Positions 25,098-33,177 of a DNA stretch of 33,177 nt are shown here, piece by piece. The notes beneath the pieces are model-generated. The model searched no databases and was not told the origin of the DNA. It was given only the letters and a program-made list of their open reading frames with translations. This DNA comes from Chloroflexota bacterium (lineage in GTDB: Bacteria > Chloroflexota > Dehalococcoidia > UBA2247 > RBG-13-53-26): assembly GCA_003551705.1 (NCBI GenBank), contig PUNJ01000040.1, positions 1 through 33,177 on the forward strand. Direction: 5' to 3'. Position 1 is the first letter of the stretch. Each line of letters begins with the position of its first letter. The position numbers were made by a program, and so were the translations under genes.

Positions 25098-25922
25098 ATG
25101 CCTATTGCTAAGGTGGGGTCTATTGGCCTCTATTATGAGACACATGGACACGGTGAGCCGGTAGTGCTCATCATGGGGCTTGGGGGTGGTGGCAGCATGT
25201 GGTGGCATCAGGTGGCAAGCTTATCGCAGGAATACAGAGTTGTAACCTACGACCATCGTGGTGTAGGGCGCAGTGACCAATCACCAGGCCCCTACACGAT
25301 GCAGATGTTTGTCGATGATGTAACCGGGCTCATGGACCACCTGGGCATTGGCATTGCTCATGTCTACGGTTTGTCGATGGGAGGCATGATAGCGCAGCAA
25401 TTGGCCTTGGACCGGCCGGGGAGGGTCAGCAGCCTGGTCCTGGGTGCTACTTGTTGTGGCGGGACGCATTCACTGTTGCCGTCCCCGGAAACTGTACAGG
25501 TCCTTGCCCGGATTGCAGAAATGCCTGCCGGGGAGGCCATGGAGGCAACTGCGCAAGCCATTTTGGGTACCTCGTCCCTGCCAACCAGACAGGAACTCGT
25601 CAAGGAGATTATGAAGAGGGGCGCGGAATGTCCACCCTCACGGCGCGGCCTGAAAGGCCAGATGGAGGCTCTGGCCTTCTTTGACGTGTATGAGCGTTTA
25701 CACGAAGTGAAGGTACCCGCTCTGATTCTGGCGGGGACGGAAGATGTCTTGATGCCGCCGGAAAACTCACGGCTACTGGCATCACTCATACCATCTGCAG
25801 AAATCGTGCTTATCGAAGAGGCAGGTCATTGCTACATCTGGGAGGTCCCAGAAAAGGCGGACGCAATAGTGCTGGACTTTCTGAGAAGGCATTCGCTGCC
25901 TGGTCAAGCAGAAGTTTACTAG
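25098..25922 (+). CDS. alpha/beta-hydrolase fold protein (274 aa)
   Basis: The fold is complete: oxyanion-loop region IMGLGGGGSMW, DHRGVGRSD, nucleophile elbow GLSMGG with Ser93, acid GTEDVLMPP (Asp216) and His244 in EEAGHCYIWE. It resembles the 3-oxoadipate enol-lactonase / haloperoxidase-like group of small soluble hydrolases, but the substrate cannot be assigned. No signal peptide. GGAGG is six bases before the ATG. It is transcribed away from the Usp gene and ends 27 bases from the convergent response regulator. Confidence 0.88.
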   Translation: MPIAKVGSIGLYYETHGHGEPVVLIMGLGGGGSMWWHQVASLSQEYRVVTYDHRGVGRSDQSPGPYTMQMFVDDVTGLMDHLGIGIAHVYGLSMGGMIAQQLALDRPGRVSSLVLGATCCGGTHSLLPSPETVQVLARIAEMPAGEAMEATAQAILGTSSLPTRQELVKEIMKRGAECPPSRRGLKGQMEALAFFDVYERLHEVKVPALILAGTEDVLMPPENSRLLASLIPSAEIVLIEEAGHCYIWEVPEKADAIVLDFLRRHSLPGQAEVY

Positions 25923-25949
25923 TCTGGATTGGATCTCGAGCCGCCGGAT

Positions 25950-26333
25950 CTAGCTTCCGTTCTGCCCGGTGGCCAGGTCCTTTATTCTGTCCAGGAGTTG
26001 GGCCTGGCTAAAGGGTTTGGTAATATAGGCATTGGCTCCCGATCGCAGTCCCTTTTCTATCACTGCCTGGTCACCCCAGACCGTCAGGATCAGAACGGGG
26101 ACTTGCGAAAAAGTCCGTATTCTTGCCAGAACTTCGAAGCCGTTCAAGTCGGGGAGACCGAGGTCAAGAATAACTACATCCGGCGACTCGGTTCGCACCA
26201 TTTCTACCCCACGCTCTCCGAAGGTTGCATGGCGGAAGGCGGCTTCCGGCATGCGGACTTGGAGCGCAAGGGCGACGGCTTCGATGACGTCAGCGTCGTC
26301 ATCAATCATGAGCACCTTCATTCTGGTCCCCAT
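25950..26333 (-). CDS. single-domain response regulator, CheY-like (127 aa)
   Basis: A receiver domain alone, with all key residues: acidic Asp11-Asp13 (MIDDDAD), phosphoacceptor Asp57 (VILDLGLPD), Thr84 (ILTVWG) and Lys106 (ITKPFS). The LDLGLPDLNGFEVL and TKPF segments are closest to OmpR-type receivers, yet no DNA-binding domain follows, so it must act through protein contacts or in a phosphorelay. ATG 26333 has AGGAG six bases upstream. No kinase is adjacent; the orphan kinases at 5404 and 31453 in this window are possible but unproven partners. Confidence 0.9.
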   Translation of the reverse strand: MGTRMKVLMIDDDADVIEAVALALQVRMPEAAFRHATFGERGVEMVRTESPDVVILDLGLPDLNGFEVLARIRTFSQVPVLILTVWGDQAVIEKGLRSGANAYITKPFSQAQLLDRIKDLATGQNGS

Positions 26334-26355
26334 TTCTGCTCCTGGCTTTCGAACT

Positions 26356-26913
26356 TCATTGCCGGGTCAATCCGTTCCTGGTTCTCATACCAGTTTCCAA
26401 GACATCTACTGCTTGTGCATATACCATGCGGGCTACCTCATCAGGATCGGCCTGTCTATCTCTGGCCTCCTCCACCCACGGCGTTATACGGTGGGTGAAC
26501 TCAGGAACAACGGTAGACAGTGGCGGAATATCGAGGGCTCTCAGGTTGTCATGTCCCCAGTTGTCCAGGGCCATGTAGCATCCCAGGAAGATGTCCCTCA
26601 GTTGCAGTACGGCCGGCTTGTCAAAAACGTCGAACTTATGACAAAAGTGGAAGCGACAGACTATGGGCCTTACCCGGTGAATGGGGCAGATGGTGAAGTG
26701 CGGAGCGTAGAGTTCACAACCCACATCCTGGCAACACAGTCCTCCACAGTCGTCGCAGACTCGTTCCCGGGCAGCAAAAGCCTCCATACGGTGCAGTGCA
26801 TCTGACACCTCTTTCCCGAAAAGCTGTTGAATGAGGCCGTAATCTACAAAGACTACCTGGGGGAAATGGTCCACTTGCCTGAGGAAGCTTTCTATGGCAT
26901 AGCTGCTGTCCAT
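26356..26913 (-). CDS. YkgJ-type cysteine-cluster protein (185 aa)
   Basis: Eight cysteines fall in one ~40-residue stretch (53, 56, 60, 61, 66, 76, 86, 91), in the arrangement CDDCGGLCC ... CELYA ... CPIH ... RPIVCRFHFC. This is the pattern of the YkgJ/CxxCxxCC family (PF03692), thought to bind zinc or an iron-sulfur cluster. The flanks are helical with no known domain; function is unknown. A GGAATAGGTC sequence precedes the ATG. The response regulator gene begins 22 bases downstream on the same strand, so they probably share a transcript. Confidence 0.8.
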   Translation of the reverse strand: MDSSYAIESFLRQVDHFPQVVFVDYGLIQQLFGKEVSDALHRMEAFAARERVCDDCGGLCCQDVGCELYAPHFTICPIHRVRPIVCRFHFCHKFDVFDKPAVLQLRDIFLGCYMALDNWGHDNLRALDIPPLSTVVPEFTHRITPWVEEARDRQADPDEVARMVYAQAVDVLETGMRTRNGLTRQ

Positions 26914-27005
26914 GACCTATTCCAATATAACGGTTGGACAGCTTTCTAAGCAAGAAATGCTGTTTACTGTGAGTATAGCGGTTAGACACAGTCCTGCCTT
27001 GCGTC

Positions 27006-28508
27006 TCAATCGTACCTGGTCGAGAACCGTTTGTTCTCATCCTTGCACAGTAGTCGGACAGCTTGGCGACCTGAGTAAAGGGCAGAGGGGACAGTGCCGC
27101 CAGGCATAACCCACTGCCCTGCCATGTAGAAGCTGGACAGTCCCGGCAGTGTCCGGGGCAAACTCTGCTTCAGGATTTCCGGAGTGGGCATCCATCCCAT
27201 GTACGCCCCGTGGTGATTCATGGTATGACGCCAGGTTGTGAAAGGCGTGGCTACATCAACCATTTCAACCAGAGGCGAGATGCCGGGATACACCCCTTCA
27301 ATTCTCGAAAGGACCTCCGAGGCCACCTTCTCTTTCTCTGTCTGGTAAAGGCGGTGGTCCCGGCGGAGTTCGTTCCAATGGTCCCAGTCTGACTCGAAGC
27401 GGACCTGCAGAACGGTCTTGCCAGGTGGTGAGAACTTGCGGCTGTGATTATATATGCGTAACCGCATGTAGTCCGCGGAACTTTTGCCTGTCACCAGTGG
27501 CTGGGGGAGTTTGATCGTGCTCAACCAGGGTTCGCCTTGAAAAGAACTTACTACCCCAAGACTTGTTATTACCTGAGGACGAATAATCTCTGAGTTCCGA
27601 AATCTGCGTTTCACGCTCTCATCCATATAGCGCCCGCTCAACAGCCTGAGGACCGTGTTGTAGCTATCTCCGGCCGATATTACCGTGTCGGCATGGTGCT
27701 GGCTACCATCGGAAAGCTGGATCCCTGTCGCCTTTCCTTTCTCCACCAGTATTCCTTCCACGGTGCTCGCGTAATTCACATTTCCACCCAGGTTCTTATA
27801 GCGTTCCACGAGCGGTTGGACGAAAGTGGAGCAGCCACCATCAAGTAGTGCGAGTTGATCATCTGCATGGAGGGCCAGCAGGAGGACCAGGAACCACACT
27901 GGGGCGTCAGGGACATATAAGGTCTCCAGTATGTGCTTCAACCAGGGTTCATGTATAACGCGTGCGTAGCTTCTTATCGAGGAGGCATTGGTTCCTGAGA
28001 ACTCATGCAGAATCCGGCGAAATCGCCATCCGAATTTGATATGATCGAGGTTGTTGTACAACTCGGCAGGTCTCTTCAGGCCGATATGGCTCAGGTCCAG
28101 GCCCTGCAGCCGGCGCGCGCTGGACAACAGGTGTTCTATTTTTCCGTGGTCCGATGGGAAAAGCATACCAAGCTCTTCTCCCAAACTTTCCAAATCAGCC
28201 GTAATCTCGAGTTTGCGGCCGCTCTCAAGGTCTACAAACCTGCCCAGGCTGGGGAGGTCCGCAAAAACACACGTATCCTGGATACCAAGCTCACGATAGA
28301 TTCTGTTCAGGGCTGTTCCGGCTTTGTGGCCCGTGACCAGCTGAAAACCGCCGTCTATCAGGTAGTTCTTCCTTACCCAGGAAGCCGCCACGCCGCCGGC
28401 TGCTGTGTGATGCTCGAATATCTGGCTCTGAAAGCCGTTCATCTGGGCATAACAACCGGTGGCAAGCCCGGCCAGTCCCGCCCCAATTATGATGATAGAT
28501 CCAGACAT
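27006..28508 (-). CDS. FAD-dependent oxidoreductase, CrtI/phytoene desaturase-like (500 aa)
   Basis: The N-terminus has the dinucleotide motif IIIGAGLAGLATGCYAQ, followed by the carotenoid/retinol dehydrogenase pattern GGVAASWVRKNYLIDGG, LDGGCSTFVQPLVERYKNLGG in the middle, and the C-terminal FAD motif FYMAGQWVMPGGTVPSALYSG. This places it in the amine-oxidase/CrtI superfamily, near carotenoid isomerase and desaturase-like proteins. Substrate is unknown, since no carotenoid genes are nearby. No cleavable signal is apparent beyond the Rossmann strand. The ATG at 28508 lacks a clear ribosome site. Confidence 0.87.
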   Translation of the reverse strand: MSGSIIIIGAGLAGLATGCYAQMNGFQSQIFEHHTAAGGVAASWVRKNYLIDGGFQLVTGHKAGTALNRIYRELGIQDTCVFADLPSLGRFVDLESGRKLEITADLESLGEELGMLFPSDHGKIEHLLSSARRLQGLDLSHIGLKRPAELYNNLDHIKFGWRFRRILHEFSGTNASSIRSYARVIHEPWLKHILETLYVPDAPVWFLVLLLALHADDQLALLDGGCSTFVQPLVERYKNLGGNVNYASTVEGILVEKGKATGIQLSDGSQHHADTVISAGDSYNTVLRLLSGRYMDESVKRRFRNSEIIRPQVITSLGVVSSFQGEPWLSTIKLPQPLVTGKSSADYMRLRIYNHSRKFSPPGKTVLQVRFESDWDHWNELRRDHRLYQTEKEKVASEVLSRIEGVYPGISPLVEMVDVATPFTTWRHTMNHHGAYMGWMPTPEILKQSLPRTLPGLSSFYMAGQWVMPGGTVPSALYSGRQAVRLLCKDENKRFSTRYD

Positions 28509-28654
28509 GTAACGCCCGAGGCCATTTTGACCGAAGGGCGTTCTTGTGTCAAATGAGATAGATGTTTGGCATGGTCCTTAACCATGCACGTATTGCAGGA
28601 ACTGCCCGCTTGGAGCGGCCTGAAATACTCGTTCGTTCGCCATCATCTGATATA

Positions 28655-28819
28655 CTATTCTCTGAAGGCCCAGATGAGAGCAATGATCCAGCCTACAATG
28701 GTCCATCCCAGGAAGATATTCAGCAGGACGATTGCCGTCGAGTTTCTGGATTTCCGGATCAGCGCGATGATGGTTGGCAACAGATATATTATGATACCGA
28801 AGAAACCGAATTCCCACAT
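28655..28819 (-). CDS. superinfection-immunity (Imm)-like small membrane protein (54 aa)
   Basis: Too short for most gene finders. Translation from ATG 28819 gives MWEFGFFGIIIYLLPTIIAL, a short polar RKSRNS turn, then VLLNIFLGWTIVGWIIALIW and AFRE-stop. Two transmembrane helices and the LLNxFLGWTxxGWIxALIWA signature match the T4 Imm-like superinfection immunity family (PF14373), which occurs widely in bacterial chromosomes as well as phages. The ribosome site is weak (CTGGTAGC). Coding is supported by the motif and the absence of another gene here. There are no phage genes around, so a phage-defence role is not implied. Confidence 0.72.
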   Translation of the reverse strand: MWEFGFFGIIIYLLPTIIALIRKSRNSTAIVLLNIFLGWTIVGWIIALIWAFRE

Positions 28820-28942
28820 GCTACCAGGTTAGCACCCGACGGGTTAAGAGCCGGTATAGAGACCTTTCAACCTCATCCGCTACAGGTTACATTGTGCGAA
28901 GGTTCATGAGTTTCCAGTTCCTTATCGAGAGCGAGGTGCGAT

Positions 28943-30148
28943 TTGGACGTAGTTAGAAAAGTGAGGAAGAATCTGGAAAAGAGTCGCCAGGAAGCCACGA
29001 AATACCATGAGCAGGGAAACGTGGTTATGGCCAGAACAGAGTATGCCAACTGTGCTCGACAATTGCGGTATCTGGCCGGCCTGTCAAAGCCGTCACTAAG
29101 AGAGGGCTTGATCAACGAGTCCAGAAAGTACGATGAGCTGGTCGTGTCACTGGGAGGTCAACCGGTGGCACCCCCTCATGGTCCTGGGCTTTCTGCTCCG
29201 ACGGTGGAGTCTCCTGGTGTGACAGGGCAACAATCGAAGTTGCAGCACGCTGTTCTTGCAGAGAAACCCAAGGTAAACTTTGCTGGTGTGGCCGGTCTTG
29301 ACGAGGTCAAAGAGCATATAAGAGAGGCTATCATAGACCCTTTCGTATATCCTGATGAATACGCTCATTTCGGCGTACAGCCGGGTGGAGGTATCCTTCT
29401 TTATGGTCCTCCTGGTTGTGGCAAGACCATGATAGCGGCTGCGGCAGCGTCGGAAGCCGATGCCGTGTTCATAAGCCTCAAAAGCAGTGATATCAAGAAC
29501 ATGTACGTTGGAGAATCCGAGAAGAACGTGAAGACTGTATTTACCATGGCGGAACAGTATCCACGGGCAATCATCTTCTTTGACGAGATAGATGCTTTGG
29601 CCTCCGAGCGCAGTTCGCGCATGGAGGTGCACGAGCGAAGCCTGGTGAGTGAATTGCTGGCGCAGATGGACGGCTTGGAGGTCAAGGGAGAACCGAGGAA
29701 TGTCCTGGTCCTGGCGGCCACCAACCGTCCATGGGGTATAGACATTGCTCTTCGCCGGTCAGGCAGGTTCGATACCACGATCTTTGTTCCACATCCGGAC
29801 CGTCCTGCGCGTCAGAGGCTGTTGGAAATCAATTTGCAGGACAAGCCGGTTTCGGCATCTGTCAGCCTGGACCGGTTAACCGACTTGACAGAGGGTTACG
29901 CCTCCTCGGAAATAGCCGGCATATGCCAGAAAGCTGCAAGGATACCTTTGCGGGAACGCATAAGCGATAACCTGCCGCGGCGGGAACTGGTAATGGCGGA
30001 CTTCGAACAGGTGCTGGAACACACTAAGACGGTGTTGGATTCCTGGTACAGAAAGGCGCTCAAGGAATTAGCACACTCGGAAGAATCAGAAACCTTTGCC
30101 GAGCTCGTGCTGATGGCACAAGGCTACCGGTTTCGGAAAGAAAGATAG
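28943..30148 (+). CDS. Vps4-like AAA+ ATPase with MIT-like N-terminal domain (401 aa)
   Basis: Residues 1-70 form a helical region (LEKSRQEATKYHEQGNVVMA, YANCARQLRYLAG) resembling an MIT three-helix bundle. A Pro-rich linker and a single AAA+ module of the Vps4/katanin/meiotic group follow: Walker A GPPGCGKT (155-162), pore-loop MYVGESEKNV, Walker B IIFFDEID, ATNRPWGID sensor and LRRSGRFD arginine-finger helix, then a C-terminal helical part. It should be a ring-forming unfoldase or disassembly ATPase whose MIT domain recruits the target. The start is TTG 28943, with GAGGTG upstream. No recognisable ESCRT-III or protease partner is adjacent; it converges with the unknown gene at 30172. Confidence 0.85.
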   Translation: MDVVRKVRKNLEKSRQEATKYHEQGNVVMARTEYANCARQLRYLAGLSKPSLREGLINESRKYDELVVSLGGQPVAPPHGPGLSAPTVESPGVTGQQSKLQHAVLAEKPKVNFAGVAGLDEVKEHIREAIIDPFVYPDEYAHFGVQPGGGILLYGPPGCGKTMIAAAAASEADAVFISLKSSDIKNMYVGESEKNVKTVFTMAEQYPRAIIFFDEIDALASERSSRMEVHERSLVSELLAQMDGLEVKGEPRNVLVLAATNRPWGIDIALRRSGRFDTTIFVPHPDRPARQRLLEINLQDKPVSASVSLDRLTDLTEGYASSEIAGICQKAARIPLRERISDNLPRRELVMADFEQVLEHTKTVLDSWYRKALKELAHSEESETFAELVLMAQGYRFRKER

Positions 30149-30171
30149 TCTTGTAGACCATGCTATCCCGC

Positions 30172-31440
30172 TTAGGTATCTTCAGGGTGAATGGCCAATG
30201 AGTCGTGCCCCATGTAGAGCTTGGGTTTTGGCGTTCGGAAGCTCTTGTTAGGTATCTCCAGGTGTTGCACGTCCACTCTCTGGGCGTCGCAAGGGAGGGC
30301 TACCAGTTCCTGCCGGTTCGAGTAGATACCTACGTAGACGATGTTGGGATAGACACTGAACATGTCCTCCATTTTCTGCCGCAGGCTCAATCTGATTGTG
30401 GGGTTGCCAAGGAATTCCCCCCAGCCGATGAATCGGTGCAGATGACAGGCGATGATACTTGGGGTCTTGGCTGATTCTGCTGCCTCACTGACCATTGTCT
30501 CGATTTCACTCTCAAACGGCTGGTATTCGCCTTTGGAAATGGAGAATATGGCCAGCCTGTCAGGCTTTCTCTCACGTTGCGGTGTGAACCCGGCTATGTG
30601 GACGAAGAGATCGCCGGATTCCTTGGCAAGCAAAGCATTCATCTCTGTCAGGGACAAGCCTTCATACAGAGTGTCCATCTTGAACAGGTCTATGCTGAAG
30701 GAGGGCGTTTCAGTTTGCTTGAGAAGCTGCCAGCCGCCCCGAATGGCGGGTCTGAGCAGGTCCAGGACCGTGTCGATCTCCCCTGGGGCTGGCTCTTGTT
30801 TCAACCTCAATGCCATTCTGTAGCTATACCGGGAGTCTTGGACCATGCGACAAAAGCACCCGAACACGTACTGGGCCAAGTCGAAGGAGAGGCCGGACCT
30901 GGCCAGGGCACTGGTAGACTTGCAATGGACGTCCATGTTCTCCATCCCTTTTCGGAGCGTCATTTGCGGTCCATCCCTGTCTGTTTCCGGATCAAGGAAC
31001 AGCAGATGCAAATCGTGTTCCGGATACCGCGTCTTCAAGTCTGCAGCCATCAGCAGTTGATGAAGGAACTCGCTGTACTGGTCTGCTGTGGAGAGCTTGG
31101 TCTTCAAATGGTGGGAAAAGACTTTAGCTGGCATGGTAGACCAGTAGCCTTCGAAAGCATAAATGGCAGTTACCAAATGCTCCAGCAATATGCTTGGCTC
31201 CAAGTACTTGGCGGTGTGGCCTAGCGACAGATCCCTGGGTGGTCTGGGGGTGAATTGACTATGGAGCAGGGGTATTACCGTTGGTGTATGCGGGTGCCTG
31301 TGCGCCCACATGCCTTCCGGACTGTGCATTAGCCTGAAATGTTCGTATTCCTTGATGCCAGAGGAGACCCATTCTTCTCCCAGTACGTCGATGAGTCCAT
31401 GTACTCTTTTGGTGGTCAGGTTGGATTCGAAAGAGGCCAT
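30172..31440 (-). CDS. unrecognised 422-aa protein downstream of a histidine kinase
   Basis: I do not recognise a domain. The sequence looks soluble and mixed alpha/beta, with no signal peptide or transmembrane segment. It has a His-rich early segment (WAHRHPHTPTVIPLLH), a DPETDRDGPQ acidic loop and a late SNRQELVALP strand. Some stretches (VFVHI..., YPNIVYVGIYS) look like a sensory or nucleotide-related fold, but that is weak. It begins 12 bases after the stop of the multi-PAS histidine kinase, so it is probably co-expressed and may be its partner or effector. A TATAAT directly upstream allows a separate leaderless message. Confidence 0.6.
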   Translation of the reverse strand: MASFESNLTTKRVHGLIDVLGEEWVSSGIKEYEHFRLMHSPEGMWAHRHPHTPTVIPLLHSQFTPRPPRDLSLGHTAKYLEPSILLEHLVTAIYAFEGYWSTMPAKVFSHHLKTKLSTADQYSEFLHQLLMAADLKTRYPEHDLHLLFLDPETDRDGPQMTLRKGMENMDVHCKSTSALARSGLSFDLAQYVFGCFCRMVQDSRYSYRMALRLKQEPAPGEIDTVLDLLRPAIRGGWQLLKQTETPSFSIDLFKMDTLYEGLSLTEMNALLAKESGDLFVHIAGFTPQRERKPDRLAIFSISKGEYQPFESEIETMVSEAAESAKTPSIIACHLHRFIGWGEFLGNPTIRLSLRQKMEDMFSVYPNIVYVGIYSNRQELVALPCDAQRVDVQHLEIPNKSFRTPKPKLYMGHDSLAIHPEDT

Positions 31441-31446
31441 CTGCCT

Positions 31447-31475
31447 ATTATACTACGACGGCGTTGCCAAGTCAG
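31447..31475 (-). promoter_or_regulatory. possible internal promoter giving a leaderless transcript
   Basis: Reverse strand: -35 CTGACT (31470-31475), 17-base spacer, perfect -10 TATAAT (31447-31452). Transcription would begin near 31440, the A of the ATG. It overlaps the end of the kinase gene. Confidence 0.35.
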
Positions 31476-33177
31476 GGTTCTGGTCCCTGGCCTCTTTCTT
31501 TTCGCGAGGGAGCTTCCGCGGGATACTGAGACCAAAAACAGTCCCCTCTCCCTCGCTGCTCGTAACCCAGATGGAGCCTCCGTGAAGTTCAACCAGCGTC
31601 TTGGATAATGCCAGGCCCAGGCCCAGTCCGCTTTTCCGTCCTCTTACCCCCTGAGGCCGGTAGTATGGATCGAAGAGCCGGGCTTGCTGCTGTGCAGGGA
31701 TGCCGGGTCCTGTATCCTCCACTTCGACAAACAGCATTTCACTGCCCTGCCGGGCTCTAAGAGTCACATGACCCTGGTCGGAAATGAACTTGATAGCGTT
31801 TTCCACCAGGTTTTGCAGGACCTGTCTCAGCCTGTCCGCATCGGCCCAGATTGCTGACAGGCTTGCGGGCAGGTCACACTTCAGGACTACGTTCTTCTCT
31901 GCCGCAAGTGCCGCGAAGTCATCATAAACGGTCTTGAGCAGCAGACTGGGGTAGATGGCCTTTAGATCGAGTTTCAGAATGCCCATCTCGCCCCGGGCAA
32001 GGTCCATTAACTCATCGATTCGCCTGTTCAGGGAATGGGTACCCCGCCTGAGGTTTCTGGCCATTGCCAGGGCGGGCATCTCAAGATTGTCTGAAAGAAG
32101 TTCGCTGGAGACCATCATGGAAGTCAGTGGTGTCTTGAGTTCGTGTACCAGGCCCCGCAAAAACTCGGTCCTCTTTGTGATCTCATCTTCAAGTTCCTGG
32201 CGAAGCCTGGTTTCCTTGGTGTAGGCTTCCTGCAGTGCCTGCTCGGCCCTCTTGCGCTCCGAAATATCTCTGGTCACTACGACGAAGCCCGTTGGCGTGC
32301 TGGACAGGTCCTTGAGGACGCTGACGGTCAACTCCGCCGGGAACTCGGTGCCATCCTGCTTTCTCAGCGTAAATTCCGAGTAATACGCCGAGCCTTCTGC
32401 CACAGTTTCCGGCAATCGTTCAAGGGCTAAGGGGATCTCATCGGAGGCTATGTAATCAAAAGCAGGCTTGCCGTAAACCTCATCCTTGTTGGCGATTCCG
32501 TAAATCTCGATCGCTTTCCTGTTCACGTCCAGAAGTTGACACTCCAGATCGGTAACAGTGATACCTTCGCCGACGGACTCGAAAATGAGGCGCAGTCTTT
32601 CCTGAGACCTCCAGAGCGCGGCTTCCACACGCCTGCGACTGGTGACATCACGCATGACGCCCATGATGGCGGGCCTGTCCCGGTACGGGATTTCCTTGGC
32701 GAATATCTCCACGTTCCTGACCCGGCCGTCCTTGCGCACCATTTTCATATCATTCATTCTGGACGTATGGTCTCCCATTTGCCACAGGCGAAACCTGTCT
32801 TCCAGATAGTCTCTGCGTTCTGGTATAACCAGGTCGAGGAAGGACTTGCCGATGAGTTCCGATGGGGAGTACCCGGTGATTGTCTCCATGGCAGGATTGA
32901 CGAAGACGTAGAGGCCGTCCTGGACAATGGCTATGCCGTCGCTGGCCTTTTCGATTAGCGTGGAATACAAAAGCTCCGACTCTTGCAAGCGTATTTCGAT
33001 TTGCTTGCGGGCTGTGATATCCCTGCTTACTCCCAACAGGCCTATCGGCTTGCCATCAGTGTCCCTTATGAACGTGGTCTTGGCATCTGCCCAGATCATC
33101 TTTCCGGTGCTGGAGTAGGCCTCCAACTCCATAGTCCAGCTACGCTGCGGGTCTATTCCGGGTTGGCCGTCCATGGC
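31453..33177 (-). CDS. multi-PAS sensor histidine kinase, N-terminus beyond window
   Basis: The frame runs off the right edge, so only the C-terminal ~573 residues are seen. Visible in order: the end of one PAS (to GVSRDITARK), PAS 2 (~65-180, VMRDVTSR), PAS 3 (~190-308, VTRDISERK), a coiled linker, HisKA with His344 in FLRGLVHELKTPL, and HATPase_c with NLVENAIKF, DTGPGIP and GLGLGLAL. The catalytic motifs are complete. A helical coiled-coil of ~30 residues joins the PAS array to the dimerisation domain. No receiver is fused. The unrecognised gene 12 bases downstream is the likely partner. Confidence 0.9.
   Translation of the reverse strand, partial: AMDGQPGIDPQRSWTMELEAYSSTGKMIWADAKTTFIRDTDGKPIGLLGVSRDITARKQIEIRLQESELLYSTLIEKASDGIAIVQDGLYVFVNPAMETITGYSPSELIGKSFLDLVIPERRDYLEDRFRLWQMGDHTSRMNDMKMVRKDGRVRNVEIFAKEIPYRDRPAIMGVMRDVTSRRRVEAALWRSQERLRLIFESVGEGITVTDLECQLLDVNRKAIEIYGIANKDEVYGKPAFDYIASDEIPLALERLPETVAEGSAYYSEFTLRKQDGTEFPAELTVSVLKDLSSTPTGFVVVTRDISERKRAEQALQEAYTKETRLRQELEDEITKRTEFLRGLVHELKTPLTSMMVSSELLSDNLEMPALAMARNLRRGTHSLNRRIDELMDLARGEMGILKLDLKAIYPSLLLKTVYDDFAALAAEKNVVLKCDLPASLSAIWADADRLRQVLQNLVENAIKFISDQGHVTLRARQGSEMLFVEVEDTGPGIPAQQQARLFDPYYRPQGVRGRKSGLGLGLALSKTLVELHGGSIWVTSSEGEGTVFGLSIPRKLPREKKEARDQNPDLATPS

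Noticed and set aside
28655-28819. Evidence of a prophage from the Imm-like gene
   Set aside because: No integrase, structural, lysis or attachment features are nearby, and the family is common in ordinary chromosomes.
31453-33177. N-terminally truncated histidine kinase
   Set aside because: The missing part lies beyond the window edge; the frame is open to the last base.

Overview
The window reads as chromosomal DNA of a bacterium from the Chloroflexota, most likely near the Dehalococcoidia. The best evidence is the left edge: the reverse strand carries the first ~87 nt of a 16S rRNA gene, whose 5' end (variant GGAGGGTTTGATCC start, ATGCATGCAAGTCGAACG segment) resembles Dehalococcoidia as I remember them; this was not checked against a database. 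Moderate GC, frequent TTG/GTG starts with clear Shine-Dalgarno sites, and an Asp23/AmaP cell-envelope cluster fit a monoderm-like cell. I see no plasmid, prophage, IS element, CRISPR array or tRNA.

Left part (1-5400): the 16S promoter and boxA-like leader, then a reverse-strand set of small genes (zincin-type metallopeptidase, C2H2/zinc-ribbon protein, TIGR04076 protein, lipid kinase). The lipid kinase lacks a canonical start codon for its conserved N-terminus. A forward operon of two Asp23/Gls24 proteins, an AmaP-like anchor and a small membrane protein follows, then an MTA/SAH-nucleosidase-like gene.

Middle (5400-15720): a PAS histidine kinase with a degenerate receiver, an SDR oxidoreductase, a 1745-residue membrane-anchored surface protein (seven propeller-type repeats, then ten ~105-residue Ig-like repeats) and, convergent to it, an IPT/TIG-type protein ending in an 11-triplet collagen-like tail.

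The most notable locus is 15973-16683: a peroxiredoxin whose peroxidatic cysteine codon is an in-frame TGA, followed at the right distance by a SECIS-like hairpin. It is best read as one selenoprotein, not two fragments or a pseudogene, and it also lacks the usual resolving cysteine. Next to it are two tandem paralogous substrate-binding lipoproteins, each with its own strong terminator and no transporter partners nearby.

Right part (19900-33177): a reverse operon of HEAT-repeat/zinc-ribbon protein, MBL hydrolase and NfeD-like protein; a second MBL paralogue; a tandem universal stress protein divergent from an alpha/beta hydrolase; a single-domain response regulator; a YkgJ-type cysteine-cluster protein; a CrtI-like FAD oxidoreductase; a 54-residue Imm-like membrane protein; a Vps4-like AAA+ ATPase with an MIT-like N-terminus; and an unrecognised 422-residue protein behind a multi-PAS histidine kinase cut by the window edge. 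The overall flavour is stress response, redox defence, envelope maintenance and signalling.
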